This document shows positions 62,329 through 64,000 of a stretch of 64,000 nucleotides of DNA, piece after piece. The DNA comes from Pseudomonas oryzae. GTDB taxonomy: Bacteria; Pseudomonadota; Gammaproteobacteria; Pseudomonadales; Pseudomonadaceae. Positions within the stretch are counted from its first letter, which is position 1. Every line of letters begins with the position of its first letter. Under the pieces are notes generated by a model that was not told where the DNA came from, ran no database searches, and saw only the letters and a list, made by a program, of their open reading frames with translations. The stretch covers positions 2,089,001 through 2,153,000 of the forward strand of contig NZ_LT629751.1 in NCBI RefSeq assembly GCF_900104805.1, given 5' to 3'. Position numbers and translations under genes: made by a program.

Positions 62329-63657
62329 TCAGAACCTTTTGGCCTTCTTCAGCACCCACCAGGGCGCCATGCTGCTTTCCTCGTGGCCACGACGCAGCAT
62401 CTCGTTGAGGGTGGCCACCGCGCTCCAGCAGCGCATGAGCAGCATGCACAGCGGGAAGATCAGCACCACCGGCAGCAGGCGCAGATCCTGGCGGGGCCGT
62501 TCGGAAACGGCCAGCAACAGCACCAGGTACAGCAGCAGGGTGCTGGCGAGATAGATCAGGTAGATCAGCCCGCCCAGCACCAGCAGCACAGGCCAGGGCA
62601 GCAGGAGCAGGCCGAACAGGCAGTAGCCGAGAATGATGAAGGGCAGCACCAGCTGGAAGAACAGGCCGCCGAACAGGGTCATCAGGAAGTTCGGCCAGCC
62701 CAGCAGGCGCGGCGACAGGCTGTGGCGGTGCTTGCGCACGTAGAGGAAGTACAGGTCGCCATCCCAGCGCAGGCGCTGCCGGAGCAGCTGCAGCAGGGTC
62801 ACCGGCGCATCGGTGTGCCCGATCGCCCGCGGCTCGAAGGGAATGCGCAGGCCGTCGCGGGCGAAGTAGTTCTTGATGCGCAGGGTGATGTCCAGGTCTT
62901 CCGCAGTGTGGGTGTCCCAGCCGCCGATCTTGTCGAGCACGCTGCGGCGGAACGCGCCGAAGGCCCCGGAGATGTTGTTGACCAGGTTCCACTCGCCGAG
63001 GCCGACCTTGGCCAGGTGGATGGACAGCAGGTACTCGAGGGCCTGCACCGCGGTGACCCACGAGCTGCCGGCGTTGCGCACGCGCAGGCTGCCGGCCACC
63101 GCCGGCACGCGCGGATCGGCGAAGTGGCGGACCATGGCGCCGACCATGTCGTTGTCGAACGAGGTGTCGCCATCCAGGGCCATGACGATTTCCCCGGTGG
63201 CGTAGACCAGCCCGGCGTTCAGCGAGGAGACCCGGCCACCGCGCTGCCACTTGGCGATCGGCCGCAGCAGGCGGCGCGGATGGCGCAGGAGATCGACGCG
63301 GAATTCGCGGATGGCGCGCAGGGTCTCCTGGTTCACCGCAGCCCCGTCGACCACCGGAATCATCTCGATATCGCCGGGGTAGACCTGCTCGCACAGGCTT
63401 TCCAGGGTCTTGCGCACATCCCGGCCTTCGCTGTAGCAGGTGATGATGCAGGAGACCCGCGGGCGATAGCTGCCCGAGTGCGGCTGAAGGAAGCGCTGGC
63501 GGGTGAACCAGCGCAGCACCCCGAGCAGGACCAGCAGGTTGAGCGGCACCTCGAGCAGCAAAAAGGCCGGGAACAGGCTGACCAGCAGCGCCGTCGCACC
63601 CCCCTCCCTGGCAACTTCCGCATACAGGCCGAAGGCTACGGCCATGACGTCATCCAT
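62329..63657 (-). CDS. membrane glycosyltransferase family 2 (processive polysaccharide synthase)
   Basis: 442 residues. N-terminal membrane helices (about 22-50), a GT2 catalytic domain, then four or so C-terminal helices (about 325-425). The processive-synthase set is present: VVDG (Asp104), DGD (Asp162/164), TAED (Asp254) and QRLRW (294-298). This places it with cellulose, hyaluronan, alginate and PNAG synthases (BcsA, HasA, Alg8, PgaC) without a PilZ domain. The sugar is unknown. Located 3 nt after the GGDEF-like gene. Confidence 0.9.
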   Translation of the reverse strand: MDDVMAVAFGLYAEVAREGGATALLVSLFPAFLLLEVPLNLLVLLGVLRWFTRQRFLQPHSGSYRPRVSCIITCYSEGRDVRKTLESLCEQVYPGDIEMIPVVDGAAVNQETLRAIREFRVDLLRHPRRLLRPIAKWQRGGRVSSLNAGLVYATGEIVMALDGDTSFDNDMVGAMVRHFADPRVPAVAGSLRVRNAGSSWVTAVQALEYLLSIHLAKVGLGEWNLVNNISGAFGAFRRSVLDKIGGWDTHTAEDLDITLRIKNYFARDGLRIPFEPRAIGHTDAPVTLLQLLRQRLRWDGDLYFLYVRKHRHSLSPRLLGWPNFLMTLFGGLFFQLVLPFIILGYCLFGLLLLPWPVLLVLGGLIYLIYLASTLLLYLVLLLAVSERPRQDLRLLPVVLIFPLCMLLMRCWSAVATLNEMLRRGHEESSMAPWWVLKKAKRF

Positions 63658-63660
63658 GAC

Positions 63661-64000
63661 TCAGAGCAGTTCCCCCGCCAGTCGCGCCATCAGCAGCCGC
63701 CCGTCTTCCTGATCGAGCAGATCCTGCGGTGCAGTGAAACCCACGGTGCGCGGTTCGATGCCATGCGTGGCCAGCTCGGCGAGCTGCGCGCAGGAGCCGG
63801 CCAGGCGCTGCTGCAGGCTGGCCAGCCCTTCCTCGCCGGTGTGCGGCAGCAGCAACCAGAGCTGGTCTTCGCTGCTGCGGGTGCAACGGTCGGTCTCGCG
63901 CACCATCTCCACCAGACGCTCGACCAGGCTGTCGACCAGCGCATGCGCCTGGCGCTCGCCGAGCACTTCCAGGGTTCCGGTCAGATTGACCAGACGCAGG
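63661..64000 (-). CDS. degenerate GGDEF-domain protein with intact I-site (partial, C-terminal end)
   Basis: The last 112 or so residues of a protein running off the window. It aligns to the second half of a GGDEF domain: VRETDRCTRSSEDQLWLLLPHTGEEG matches the RxxD-x5-GGDEF-x-LLLPHT pattern, with RETD keeping the RxxD inhibitory-site motif, while the catalytic GGDEF is replaced by SEDQL. So it should bind, but not make, c-di-GMP, like PelD of the Pel system. First visible gene of the operon. N-terminal domains are not seen. Confidence 0.75.
   Translation of the reverse strand, partial: LRLVNLTGTLEVLGERQAHALVDSLVERLVEMVRETDRCTRSSEDQLWLLLPHTGEEGLASLQQRLAGSCAQLAELATHGIEPRTVGFTAPQDLLDQEDGRLLMARLAGELL

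Noticed and set aside
58719-64000. Integrated element with attL/attR at tRNA-Asn
   Set aside because: No integrase and no repeat of the tRNA 3' end was seen within the window; only the suspicion is kept as a finding.

Overview
The window is GC-rich chromosomal DNA of a Pseudomonas species. Its gene order (fabG-fabD-plsX-rpmF, rluC/rne, murB-lpxK, comEC, nqrABCDEF, gap-mfd, psrA/lexA, topA, fadAB, uup-slt) closely follows, from memory, the P. aeruginosa PAO1 PA2967-PA3020 segment. After slt the order breaks and resumes at a uvrB-aminotransferase-tRNA-Asn block that lies elsewhere in PAO1. No insertion sequence, prophage or CRISPR array was seen. Several palindromic REP-like elements beginning GTAGG are present, all between convergent genes, as in the P. 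mendocina/stutzeri/alcaligenes side of the genus.

Layout. 1-3183: fatty-acid/phospholipid operon on the minus strand (yceD-rpmF-plsX-fabD-fabG), driven by a TTGACA-N17-TAGAAT promoter only about 3 nt before the first start codon. 3290-6478: maf, sppA, a HAD phosphatase and rluC. 7024-10170: RNase E with a long 5' leader and a 36-bp tandem repeat in its scaffold region. 10272-17099: cell-envelope operon murB, LMW-PTP, kdsB, Trm112-like, lpxK, exbD, exbB, then comEC. 17237-22128: DUF2062 protein, lolD with a single permease, a glycerophosphodiesterase and sthA. 22270-29390: complete Na+-NQR operon with its maturation factors ApbE and NqrM. 29678-35246: N-extended GAPDH, mfd and a CsiV-like protein. 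35357-43244: mtnP, nagZ, an L,D-transpeptidase, divergent psrA and lexA (two SOS boxes, no sulA), small conserved proteins, topA, DUF1653. 43318-50115: fadBA, a universal stress protein, a cysteine-motif protein and uup. 50247-57194: slt, a MOSC protein, an XRE-cupin regulator divergent from a BenE-type transporter, and uvrB. 57451-58794: aminotransferase and tRNA-Asn.

58966-64000 is the least ordinary part. Next to tRNA-Asn, after a small orphan gene, lies a tight minus-strand operon. It encodes a degenerate GGDEF domain that keeps an RxxD I-site (cut by the window end), a membrane GT2 polysaccharide synthase, a TolC-like outer-membrane protein fused to a (beta/alpha)-barrel domain resembling a glycoside hydrolase, and an HlyD-type periplasmic adaptor. 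Together these look like a c-di-GMP-gated exopolysaccharide synthesis and export machine that is not Pel, Psl, alginate, cellulose or PNAG. This is the best candidate here for an undescribed system.
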